From Pseudobacter ginsenosidimutans (GTDB taxonomy: Bacteria; Bacteroidota; Bacteroidia; Chitinophagales; Chitinophagaceae): a stretch of DNA of 64,000 bases. Below are positions 35,601 to 43,527 of this stretch, in pieces. The notes under the pieces are model-generated. The model had not been told where the DNA came from. It did not search any database and saw only the letters and a list, made by a program, of their open reading frames with translations. Location of the stretch: assembly GCF_007970185.1 (NCBI RefSeq), contig NZ_CP042431.1, positions 6,803,342 to 6,867,341 of the forward strand. The letters are read 5' to 3'. The position numbers were made by a program, and so were the translations under genes. Numbering within the stretch: position 1 is the first letter of the stretch; the number at the start of each line of letters is the position of its first letter.

Positions 35601-36226
35601 TCGTGATTGGCAGCAACGGGTTCCCCGTACTGAATCCCGCCTCCAAACAGCAGTATATCGCCAACTCACAACCGAAATGGATCGGCAGCTTCGGCAGCAC
35701 AGTCCGCTACAGGAATTTCAGTCTGGGTTTCCTCTTCGATGCACAGCAGGGCGTGTACCGTTACAATCAGCTCGCGAACTTCATGGCATCTTTCGCCCTT
35801 CATAAAGGTTCTGAAAACCGCAACGACATCATCGTATTCGATGGCGTACTCGCAGATGGAAGCCGCAACACAAAACCAGTTTGGTTAGGTCAGGGTGTTG
35901 GCCCGGATGGTGTGAACTATGGTAATGGCTACTATCGTAACGTATACCGTGGCGCTTCCGAAACCTTCATCGAAGATGCATCCTGGATCCGGCTGAGAAG
36001 CCTCAACCTGGCATATTCCATTCCGGCCACTGTATTGCAACGCACCGGCTTCATCAATGGAGCCACTGTGAGCATTTCCGGAAACAATCTCTGGCTCGAC
36101 ACCAAGTACAGCGGCTATGATCCGGAATCAAGCTCCACCGCCTCAGGCAGCGTGGTTGACGGCTTTGCAGGTTTCACCTACCCTGCCGTACGCAGCTTCC
36201 TGGTATCATTAAATCTTAACTTCTAA
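32697..36226 (+). pseudogene. SusC/RagA TonB-dependent receptor with STN domain, interrupted by a one-base frameshift
   Basis: The gene would encode about 1,176 residues: signal peptide (about 35-57), STN domain (64-137), carboxypeptidase-regulatory-like domain (156-231), plug (about 236-385) and barrel. The first frame is sound to about residue 539 (TYYSP) and then turns into unrelated sequence ending at 34601. The true frame resumes as RWDIWDYKKADGTQ from about 34316 and runs to 36226, ending RSFLVSLNLNF. Restoring one C in the CCCC run at 34312-34315 rejoins the frames. Everything else looks intact, so this is either a recent mutation or a homopolymer sequencing error. Sigma and FecR precede it and SusD follows after 10 bases. 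Confidence 0.88.
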
Positions 36227-36236
36227 AACCAGTAAT

Positions 36237-37646
36237 ATGAAAAGAATCTCCGGCATACTCGCAGCATGGGTTTTAGCAGTAAGCATCACCGGTTGCGATA
36301 AATATCTTGACAAGCTCGACAACCCCAACCTGGTGAAAGAACCGCCGCTCAACGGCCTGCTCACTACCAGCACTTATCAGACAGCTTACGACGCATTCCT
36401 GATGGGTGACATCACTTCCTACTACACACAATACCTCGCTTCCAACAGCAAGGCAAGCGATGGCGACATCTATAACGAGGTAGACTACTCGAATACCTGG
36501 GAAAGCTTCTACGCTACCATGATGAATATCCAGCAGATGATCACCAAGGCAGAAGCGAACAAAGCCTACAAGCACCTGGGTGTGGGTAAGATCCTCATGG
36601 CTTACAACCTCAATATGCTCATCAACAGCTTTGGCGATGTTCCTTTCTCCGAAGCACTGAAAGGGCTCGACCTGCTGATCCCCACATTCGACAAACAGGC
36701 CGATCTGCACCAGACCTGCCTCACCCTGCTGAGCGATGGCATCGCCGATCTGAACAAGCAGGATGTATCGATGGACCTGAACTCCAACAACGACCTTATC
36801 CATAAAGGCAGTGTTTCCGCATGGATCAAAACAGCCAATGCGCTGAAAGCAAGATTCCTTACACAGTTCAGCAAAACTCCCGGCTACAATCCAACTGAAG
36901 TATTGAACACACTTACCAATGCATACGAATCTAACGAAGATGATGCTGCGCTCACCGTGTTCGATGGCAGAAGCCCCTGGAATGCCGTATCATACGCCAA
37001 CACACAGCTTGACCTCGATGGCTGGCTGAGCACACAATATGTAGATGCATTGAACGGCACTACTTATGGAGTTGTAGACCCCAGGCTGGCATTGATTGCC
37101 AGCAAAACCAAATTTGGCGACTATCGGGGCACACCCAACGGCGCAGGCCGCATTGGTACCGGCACTGATGATGAAGAATCCTATCTCTGGATCAACGGCT
37201 ACTATTCAAAAGGGAATGCACCTCTCTGGCTGGTAACCTATGCCGAAATGAAATTCATTGAAGCAGAAGCAGCCTTCAGGGCCAATGATCCGCAAACAGC
37301 CTATAATGCTTATCTCGACGGCATCAGATTACATATGGAAAAAGTAGGCGTTGCTACAGCCGACAGGAATGCATACCTGAACAATCCCGCCGTGGCTGTT
37401 GGCAAGGACAATCTTACCCTCAACCTGATCTTCAAAGAAAAATATGTTGTGATGTTCCTCAACCCCGAAGCATGGGTGGACGCGCGCAGGTTCGATTACA
37501 AATACAAGGATTTCACGCTGCCGCAAAATGCAGCCATGAACAGTTTCATCCGCCGGCTGGCCTACCCTACAGTGGAAACAAGCCGTAACGGAAAAAATGT
37601 TCCTCCTGTTGCAGGACTGGATGAGCGGCTCATCTGGGATAAATAA
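36237..37646 (+). CDS. SusD/RagB-family lipoprotein (SusD-like, second subfamily)
   Basis: This 469-residue lipoprotein has a lipobox at ITGC (Cys20) followed by DKYLDKLDNPN. Later blocks such as ILMAYNLNMLINSFGDVPFSEALKG and WLVTYAEMKFIEAEAAFR fit the SusD-like family often paired with peptide-type SusC receptors. It ends about 60 bases before a peptidase gene, with a strong hairpin between. It is the surface partner of the frameshifted SusC. Confidence 0.92.
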   Translation: MKRISGILAAWVLAVSITGCDKYLDKLDNPNLVKEPPLNGLLTTSTYQTAYDAFLMGDITSYYTQYLASNSKASDGDIYNEVDYSNTWESFYATMMNIQQMITKAEANKAYKHLGVGKILMAYNLNMLINSFGDVPFSEALKGLDLLIPTFDKQADLHQTCLTLLSDGIADLNKQDVSMDLNSNNDLIHKGSVSAWIKTANALKARFLTQFSKTPGYNPTEVLNTLTNAYESNEDDAALTVFDGRSPWNAVSYANTQLDLDGWLSTQYVDALNGTTYGVVDPRLALIASKTKFGDYRGTPNGAGRIGTGTDDEESYLWINGYYSKGNAPLWLVTYAEMKFIEAEAAFRANDPQTAYNAYLDGIRLHMEKVGVATADRNAYLNNPAVAVGKDNLTLNLIFKEKYVVMFLNPEAWVDARRFDYKYKDFTLPQNAAMNSFIRRLAYPTVETSRNGKNVPPVAGLDERLIWDK

Positions 37647-37652
37647 AATATC

Positions 37653-37683
37653 GGGCTGACTGAAAGTAAACTTCAGTCAGCCC
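37653..37683 (+). terminator. Strong 12-bp hairpin after susD, possible attenuator
   Basis: GGGCTGACTGAA (37653-37664) and TTCAGTCAGCCC (37672-37683) pair perfectly around a seven-base loop, seven bases after the SusD stop. Only a weak T stretch follows (TTCCATGTTTC), so partial termination or mRNA processing between susCD and the enzyme genes is more likely than a full stop. Confidence 0.55.
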
Positions 37684-37706
37684 TTCCATGTTTCAAACGA
37701 CTTCAC

Positions 37707-39809
37707 ATGAAAAAGCTGTTCGTCAGCATAGCTGCTGCCCTGTCCATTTTCTCTTTTACATCCGTCAGCGCACAATCCCTCACCCTTGAATCCATCACCC
37801 GCTATCCTTTCATCAGTGAGCTCAGTGCTGCTTCCAGAGGATCGCGCATAGCCTTTGCCGTTAACAGGGAAGGACAACGTAATATTTATGTGGCCGAAGG
37901 GCCGCAATTCGTTCCCCGCAAACTGACGGCTTACGATAAAGATGATGGCCAGGAATTATCCGGCATCACTCTAACACCTGATGGCAGCAGGGTGATTTTT
38001 GTCAGGGGCGCCGACCATGGCGCATTTGACGAAACCATTCCACGCAATCCTTCCTCATCTGCCCAACCGCCTGCCATCCGTTTGTATTCTATTCCTTTTT
38101 CCGGTGGCATCCCCAAATTATTGAGCGAAGGAGATGAAGCTGTTGTTTCTCCTGATGGCAAACAAGTGGCATTCATTAAAGATCGCCAGGCCTGGATTGT
38201 TCCTGCAGATGGATCGAAACCAGCGACAGCACTTTTTTATGATAAAGGCCATACAGGCGGACTGCAATGGTCGCCAGACGGATCAAGGATCGCATTCATT
38301 TCTTCCCGTGGTGATCACTCTTTCATTGGAATTTTCTTGAATACGGATTCGCCCATCCAATGGATCAGCCCTGCATTTGCGCGGGATGCCTCTCCCCGCT
38401 GGTCGCCGGATGGGAAACGACTCGTTTTCGTCCGTCGCCCTGCATCTGGTGGAGCGCCTGATTCGCTTACTGTTGACAGTTATCAGCCCTGGGCTCTGCA
38501 GGTGGCCGACCTTTCTTCCGGTAAAATCATTCAATTATGGAAGTCGCCGGAAACCCTGCGTGCCTCCGTTCCTGCCAGTCATGGCCGCTACAATCTTCTT
38601 TGGGCAGCAGGCAACCGCATCGTCTTTTTATCCACCCACGATGGCTGGCCGCATCTCTACTCCCTGCCGGCCGATGGCGGAGAACCTCTCCTGCTCACTC
38701 CCGGTAATTTCATCATCGAACATATCAAATTAAGTCCCGACGGACAATGGCTCACAGGTAGCGCCAATACCGGCCCGGATACCGCCGACTACGAACGCCG
38801 CCATATCATCCGCGTTCCCGTGAACAGACCAGAGATGGAACTGATCACCCGCGGTGATGGCATCGAAACATTTCCGTTGATCACCGGAAACGGTAAACAC
38901 CTGGTGTACCTGAGCGCCACTGCCCAACGCCCAACCCTGCCGGCAGTTATCTCTTTTGCAGAACGCAAACAACAACTCCTGGGCGAAAACCTTATTCCCA
39001 AAGGATTTCCGGCAAATCAACTGGTAACACCCAAACCAGTCCGGTTCAAAGCGCCTGATGGACAAACAGTATATGGACAAATATTCTTACCTGAAAAAAT
39101 ATCCGGCAAATCTGCCGCCGTGTTGTTCATTCATGGTGGCCCCGAAAGGCAGATGTTGCTTGGATGGCATTACGGCGACTACTATGCGAATACTTATGCA
39201 TTGAACCAATATCTCGTCAGTCGTGGCTTCATTGTACTGTCTGTAAACTATCGTCTTGGGATCGGCTACGGATATGAATTCCAGCATCCTGCCCGTTCCT
39301 GGATCTATGGTGCATCCGAATACCAGGATATCAAAGCAGCAGGTGAATGGCTGGCAGCTCATCCATTGGTGGATGCCTCTAAGATCGGCGTATACGGTGG
39401 ATCCTATGGCGGATTCCTTACTGCGCTGGCACTTGGCCGTGATTCAAAATTGTTTGCAGCCGGAGTGGATATTCATGGAGAACATAACCTCACTGTGTTC
39501 GGCCCGGATATCACCAGGCAGGAGCAGGCGCCGGACCTCGCACTGGCCAGACAATTGATCTGGGAATCGTCTCCCATCGCCTGGCTCGATCACTGGACTT
39601 CCCCCGTGCTGCTCATTCACGGTGATGACGACGGCAATGTGGAATTTCATCAAAGCATCGACCTGGCCCGTCGCTTCGAGAAAAGAGGCTTCGCATTTGA
39701 AAGCCTGGTGATACCAAATGAAACACATCACTGGATGAAATATTCAAACCTGCTGAAAGTAGATGAGGCAGTAGCTGAATTCCTGGAAAGAAAATTATTG
39801 AAGCCATAA
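37707..39809 (+). CDS. S9-family serine peptidase (prolyl oligopeptidase/acylaminoacyl-peptidase type), exported
   Basis: This 700-residue secreted or periplasmic peptidase has a signal peptide ending VSAQ (about residue 23). The N-terminal half carries WD40-like beta-propeller repeats with recurring SPDG motifs (e.g. VSPDGK, WSPDGS, LSPDGQ). The C-terminal alpha/beta-hydrolase domain (about 440-700) has the nucleophile in GGSYGG (Ser566), Asp642 in HGDDDGNV and His674 in NETHHW. It would cleave oligopeptides taken up through the upstream SusCD pair. It lies 60 bases after susD and 11 bases before a serine hydrolase gene. Confidence 0.93.
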   Translation: MKKLFVSIAAALSIFSFTSVSAQSLTLESITRYPFISELSAASRGSRIAFAVNREGQRNIYVAEGPQFVPRKLTAYDKDDGQELSGITLTPDGSRVIFVRGADHGAFDETIPRNPSSSAQPPAIRLYSIPFSGGIPKLLSEGDEAVVSPDGKQVAFIKDRQAWIVPADGSKPATALFYDKGHTGGLQWSPDGSRIAFISSRGDHSFIGIFLNTDSPIQWISPAFARDASPRWSPDGKRLVFVRRPASGGAPDSLTVDSYQPWALQVADLSSGKIIQLWKSPETLRASVPASHGRYNLLWAAGNRIVFLSTHDGWPHLYSLPADGGEPLLLTPGNFIIEHIKLSPDGQWLTGSANTGPDTADYERRHIIRVPVNRPEMELITRGDGIETFPLITGNGKHLVYLSATAQRPTLPAVISFAERKQQLLGENLIPKGFPANQLVTPKPVRFKAPDGQTVYGQIFLPEKISGKSAAVLFIHGGPERQMLLGWHYGDYYANTYALNQYLVSRGFIVLSVNYRLGIGYGYEFQHPARSWIYGASEYQDIKAAGEWLAAHPLVDASKIGVYGGSYGGFLTALALGRDSKLFAAGVDIHGEHNLTVFGPDITRQEQAPDLALARQLIWESSPIAWLDHWTSPVLLIHGDDDGNVEFHQSIDLARRFEKRGFAFESLVIPNETHHWMKYSNLLKVDEAVAEFLERKLLKP

Positions 39810-39820
39810 ACCGATCTGCC

Positions 39821-41404
39821 ATGTATTATCATAAACAACTGTTGACCGTTTTGTTGTTTAGCTGTATGCTGATCAAAGCAACTGCTCAAAAACAGGAACA
39901 GCCGCCCCCCGGGCTGGACGCTTATATTCAAAAAACATTGGCAACATTTGAAGTGCCCGGCGCAGCCGTAGGCATCGTTCATAACGGGAAAACAATTCTT
40001 GCCAAAGGTTACGGGATTAAAAAGCTGGGCAGCAAAGACCCGGTGGATGAACATACTTTGTTCTGCATCGCTTCCAATTCAAAAGCTTTCACCGCTACAG
40101 CGCTGGCAATCCTGGAAGAAGAAGGCAAATTGAAATGGGATGATCCGGTAATCGATCATCTCCCCTGGTTCAGGATGTCTGATACTTATGTAACCTCCCA
40201 CCTGACAGTTCGCGATCTGCTGGTGCATCACAGCGGTCTTTCAGCGTACGCGGGCGATATGCTTTTGTTCCCGCCTTCCACTTTCAGCAGGAAGGAGATC
40301 GTTGAGAAGATCCGGCTGCTGCCGCTGCAACATGATTTCCGCACCACCTATGCCTACGACAATATCCTTTACCTGGCAGCAGGAGAACTGATCGCCGCAG
40401 TATCAGGCATGTCCTGGGAAGAATTTGTGCGCGTGCGTATCCTCGATAAAGCTGGGATGAAAGAAACCCTTTCAAGGTTCTCCCTGATGAAAGCCAGCGC
40501 CAATGTATCGGCTTCGCATAGCCGAAATAATAAGGAAGTGAAGATAGTGGAAGGTTTCTTTGAACAGGGTATCGGTGATGCGGCCAATCCCGCAGGAGGC
40601 ATCGCTTCCAATGCCGGTGATATGTGCCGATGGATGATCACCCAGCTGGATTCAGGCCGTACGCCCGAAAAAACGGTGCTGTTCAAGCCCACTACCACAG
40701 AACAATTGTGGAAGATCATTAGGCCAATGCCCATCACAAAAAATATCCCTGAATTGAAAGCTGCGCAGATGGACTTCTATGGTTATGCGCTCGGATTCAG
40801 AAGCTACAATTATGGAAGATATAAAGTAGTGGGCCATGGAGGCGCACTGGATGGCTTTGTTTCGCAGGTTGCCATGGTGCCCGAACTCGGGCTTGGCGTA
40901 GTGGTGCTCACCAACCAGGAATCCACAGGAGCATACTGGTCTGTCATCTATCATATCCTGGACCACTACATGAAGAATCCCGCGTATGACTGGACGGCTG
41001 CTTATCGAAAACAACTCGACAGCAGCCTTGTCCGGCAAGAACGCAAACTGCAGGAGAACACGGTTCAACCCATTGCCGGTGCAATATCTCCTTTGCCGGT
41101 AAAACAATACGCCGGCAAATACAAAGACCCGTACTATGGCGATGTGACCATCTCGGAAAATACAGGGAAACTCACAATGGTATTCGAACAGTTGCCCCAA
41201 CTGGTGGCCGATCTGCAGTACTTCCAATACAATAGTTTTATTGCCAGATTCCGGAATGCAGACCTGAAAGGAGATGCCTACATCAATTTTTCGATTTCGG
41301 AAAAAGGGAACATCACCGGGGTGACCATGAAAAGTATCCATCCCAATTCCAGTCTTTACCTGGAAGATGTAAAACTTGTGCCTGCTGTTCCTGAAATAAA
41401 ATAA
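39821..41404 (+). CDS. Class C beta-lactamase-type serine hydrolase with C-terminal lipocalin-like domain
   Basis: This 527-residue exported hydrolase has a signal peptide ending KATAQ (about 23). The penicillin-binding-protein fold has the SxxK motif SNSK (Ser85, Lys88), the Tyr motif YDN (Tyr179) and a HGG motif in VGHGGALDGF. A C-terminal domain (about 425-527, YAGKYKDPYYGDVTI) resembles DUF3471. Such S12 proteins include DD-peptidases, D-aminopeptidases and esterases. The peptidase and racemase neighbours favour a peptide substrate. True beta-lactamase activity cannot be assumed. Confidence 0.9.
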   Translation: MYYHKQLLTVLLFSCMLIKATAQKQEQPPPGLDAYIQKTLATFEVPGAAVGIVHNGKTILAKGYGIKKLGSKDPVDEHTLFCIASNSKAFTATALAILEEEGKLKWDDPVIDHLPWFRMSDTYVTSHLTVRDLLVHHSGLSAYAGDMLLFPPSTFSRKEIVEKIRLLPLQHDFRTTYAYDNILYLAAGELIAAVSGMSWEEFVRVRILDKAGMKETLSRFSLMKASANVSASHSRNNKEVKIVEGFFEQGIGDAANPAGGIASNAGDMCRWMITQLDSGRTPEKTVLFKPTTTEQLWKIIRPMPITKNIPELKAAQMDFYGYALGFRSYNYGRYKVVGHGGALDGFVSQVAMVPELGLGVVVLTNQESTGAYWSVIYHILDHYMKNPAYDWTAAYRKQLDSSLVRQERKLQENTVQPIAGAISPLPVKQYAGKYKDPYYGDVTISENTGKLTMVFEQLPQLVADLQYFQYNSFIARFRNADLKGDAYINFSISEKGNITGVTMKSIHPNSSLYLEDVKLVPAVPEIK

Positions 41405-41432
41405 TATCCAATCACAAAGAAACTTATATGCC

Positions 41433-42311
41433 ATGCCGGGATTATTCACTTTACTGTTAACCACCATGATCTTCAACAATGATACAACAGGACTTCGTAA
41501 GGAGCTCGAAGCTGAATTTGCCAGCCATCCGGAAGGTTATTTTGCTATCGCCTTCAAAGACCTCTCCTCAGGGAAAACCTTCTTCATGAATGAGCATGCT
41601 TCTTTCCATGCAGCCAGCACCATGAAAACACCTGTACTGATCGAAACATTCCGGCAAGCGTCCAAAAAGAGGTTCAAGATCGAAGATCCAATAGAAATCA
41701 AAAACACATTCTCCAGTATTGTGGATGGCAGCCCGTATTCACTAGACTCCACCGACGACAGCGAGCATGATCTGTATACGCATATCGGGCAAAAACTGCC
41801 CATTTCGGATGTGCTGCACCGTATGATCACCAAAAGCAGTAACCTGGCCACCAATATCATGATTGACCTGGTGGATGCGAAAAAAGTAATGGCCACCATG
41901 CGTTCACTGGGCGCCAAAGACATACAGGTACTGCGCGGTGTGGAAGATGATAAGGCTTTTGAGAAAGGCCTCAACAATACCACCACCGCATTTGACCTCA
42001 TGCTGATCATGGAACATCTTGCAAATGGAACTGCAGTGAACAAAAAGGCCAGTGAAGCCATGATCAAAATATTGATGGACCAGTATTTCAGGGATGTGAT
42101 CCCCGCAAAATTGCCGGCTGATGTGAAAGTGGCCAGCAAGAGCGGATCCATTACCGGCATTTGCCATGATTCAGGGATCGTGTTCCTGCCTGACGGAAGG
42201 AAATATATTATAGTTCTGTTATCGAAGGGTATTAAAGACCACAAGGAAGCCACCAATACATTGGCCAATGCTTCTCGTATCATATACGATCATTATTTCG
42301 GAAAAAAGTAA
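41433..42311 (+). CDS. Class A beta-lactamase-like serine hydrolase
   Basis: This 292-residue protein has the class A fold motifs STMK (Ser62 to Lys65), SSN at 135-137 in the place of SDN, and KSG in VASKSGSITG near 230. The N-terminus has only a weak hydrophobic segment (1-13), so export is uncertain; Met12 is an alternative start. A convincing class A omega-loop ExxLN is not evident, so a penicillin-binding or peptidase-like role is more likely than antibiotic resistance. It lies 28 bases after a class C-type hydrolase and 11 bases before the PLP enzyme. Confidence 0.87.
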   Translation: MPGLFTLLLTTMIFNNDTTGLRKELEAEFASHPEGYFAIAFKDLSSGKTFFMNEHASFHAASTMKTPVLIETFRQASKKRFKIEDPIEIKNTFSSIVDGSPYSLDSTDDSEHDLYTHIGQKLPISDVLHRMITKSSNLATNIMIDLVDAKKVMATMRSLGAKDIQVLRGVEDDKAFEKGLNNTTTAFDLMLIMEHLANGTAVNKKASEAMIKILMDQYFRDVIPAKLPADVKVASKSGSITGICHDSGIVFLPDGRKYIIVLLSKGIKDHKEATNTLANASRIIYDHYFGKK

Positions 42312-42322
42312 ATTGTATAATA

Positions 42323-43504
42323 ATGGATTTTGACAAATACAAAAAAGGAACACAGGCCGTATGGGCAGGTGAAGATGATCCTTTCACGGAAGGAGCTGTT
42401 ACTACTCCCATTGTGAACAGTGTGGCATTCTCGTACAAAGACCTGGACCATTGGCATGATGTGGCCACCGGCAAATCTGCTGGTCATATTTACAGCCGCA
42501 ATACCAATCCCACAGTAGCCGTACTGGAAGCCAAGATACAGGTCCTGGAAGGCGCCGAGGCCGCCATCGCTTTTTCAACCGGCATGGGAGCGATCAGCAA
42601 TACACTGTTCAGTTTCCTGACTCCCGGCAAACGCGTTGTGTCGCTCAAAGATACCTATGGCGGCACCAGCAGGCTGCTCCTCGACTTCCTTCCCGCATAC
42701 CATGTGGAAGTGAAACTTTGCGACACCACCGATCATGAACAGATCGAAGCTGAAATAGCCAAAGGTTGTGATCTCGTCTACCTCGAAACACCCACCAATC
42801 CTACCCTCAAGATCGTTGACATACAACGGTTATCTGCAGCTGCTAAAAAAGCGGGCGCCATCGTGGTAGTGGACAATACTTTTGCAACGCCCGTGAACCA
42901 GCATCCATTGCAGCTTGGCGCGGACCTGGTGATCCATAGCGCCACCAAATACCTCTGCGGCCATTCCGACGCCATGGGCGGATTGTTATGCGGCAACAAA
43001 GAGCTGGTAAAAAAAGTATTCCAGTTCCGCGAGATCAACGGCGCCAGCCTGCAGGCCGACCCTGCTTACATGATCGCAAGAGGCATGAAAACACTGGAGC
43101 TGCGTATTGAACGGCAGAATGCTTCCGCCATGAAGATCGCCCGTTACCTGAAAGCACACCCCCGTGTGAAAGATGTATTCTATCCCGGTCTTGAAACCCA
43201 TAACGGGCACGAGATAGCGAAAAAACAAATGAACGGCTTCGGTGGTATCATGAGCTTTTCCCTCGATGGTGGCTATGAGCTCGTAAAAAAAGTATTGCCG
43301 AAACTCCGGTTCACACATCTCGCAGCCAGCCTGGGCTCTGTAAGCACATTGGCAGGGCCGCCACGAACTACCAGTCATGTGGAACTGACAGAAGAACAAC
43401 GAAGGCTGCTGGGCATTCCTGAAAGTCTTATCCGTTATTCCGTTGGCATTGAAAATGTGGAAGACCTGTTGCAAGACCTGGACGCTGCCCTTGCAACAAT
43501 ATAA
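42323..43504 (+). CDS. Cys/Met-metabolism PLP-dependent enzyme (cystathionine gamma-synthase/lyase or methionine gamma-lyase family)
   Basis: This 393-residue cytoplasmic fold-type I PLP enzyme has the phosphate-binding YSRNTNPT (57-64), Asp184 for the pyridine nitrogen, and Lys209 in SATKYLCGHSDAMGG as the Schiff-base lysine. It acts on sulfur amino acids or O-activated homoserine, as a beta/gamma-lyase or gamma-synthase. The exact reaction cannot be set from motifs alone. The catabolic neighbourhood suggests a lyase that deaminates Met, Cys or cystathionine. It sits within a run of closely spaced plus-strand genes. Confidence 0.92.
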   Translation: MDFDKYKKGTQAVWAGEDDPFTEGAVTTPIVNSVAFSYKDLDHWHDVATGKSAGHIYSRNTNPTVAVLEAKIQVLEGAEAAIAFSTGMGAISNTLFSFLTPGKRVVSLKDTYGGTSRLLLDFLPAYHVEVKLCDTTDHEQIEAEIAKGCDLVYLETPTNPTLKIVDIQRLSAAAKKAGAIVVVDNTFATPVNQHPLQLGADLVIHSATKYLCGHSDAMGGLLCGNKELVKKVFQFREINGASLQADPAYMIARGMKTLELRIERQNASAMKIARYLKAHPRVKDVFYPGLETHNGHEIAKKQMNGFGGIMSFSLDGGYELVKKVLPKLRFTHLAASLGSVSTLAGPPRTTSHVELTEEQRRLLGIPESLIRYSVGIENVEDLLQDLDAALATI

Positions 43505-43527
43505 AAGCATCACAGATCAAACAGTTC

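Noticed and set aside
40652-42283. Two long minus-strand frames (275 and 248 codons)
   Set aside because: They are antisense to the class C-type and class A-type serine hydrolases, which carry intact catalytic motifs.
39821-42311. Antibiotic-resistance beta-lactamases
   Set aside because: The motifs show only the shared penicillin-binding-protein fold. Context is peptide uptake, and the class A-like protein lacks a convincing omega-loop motif.
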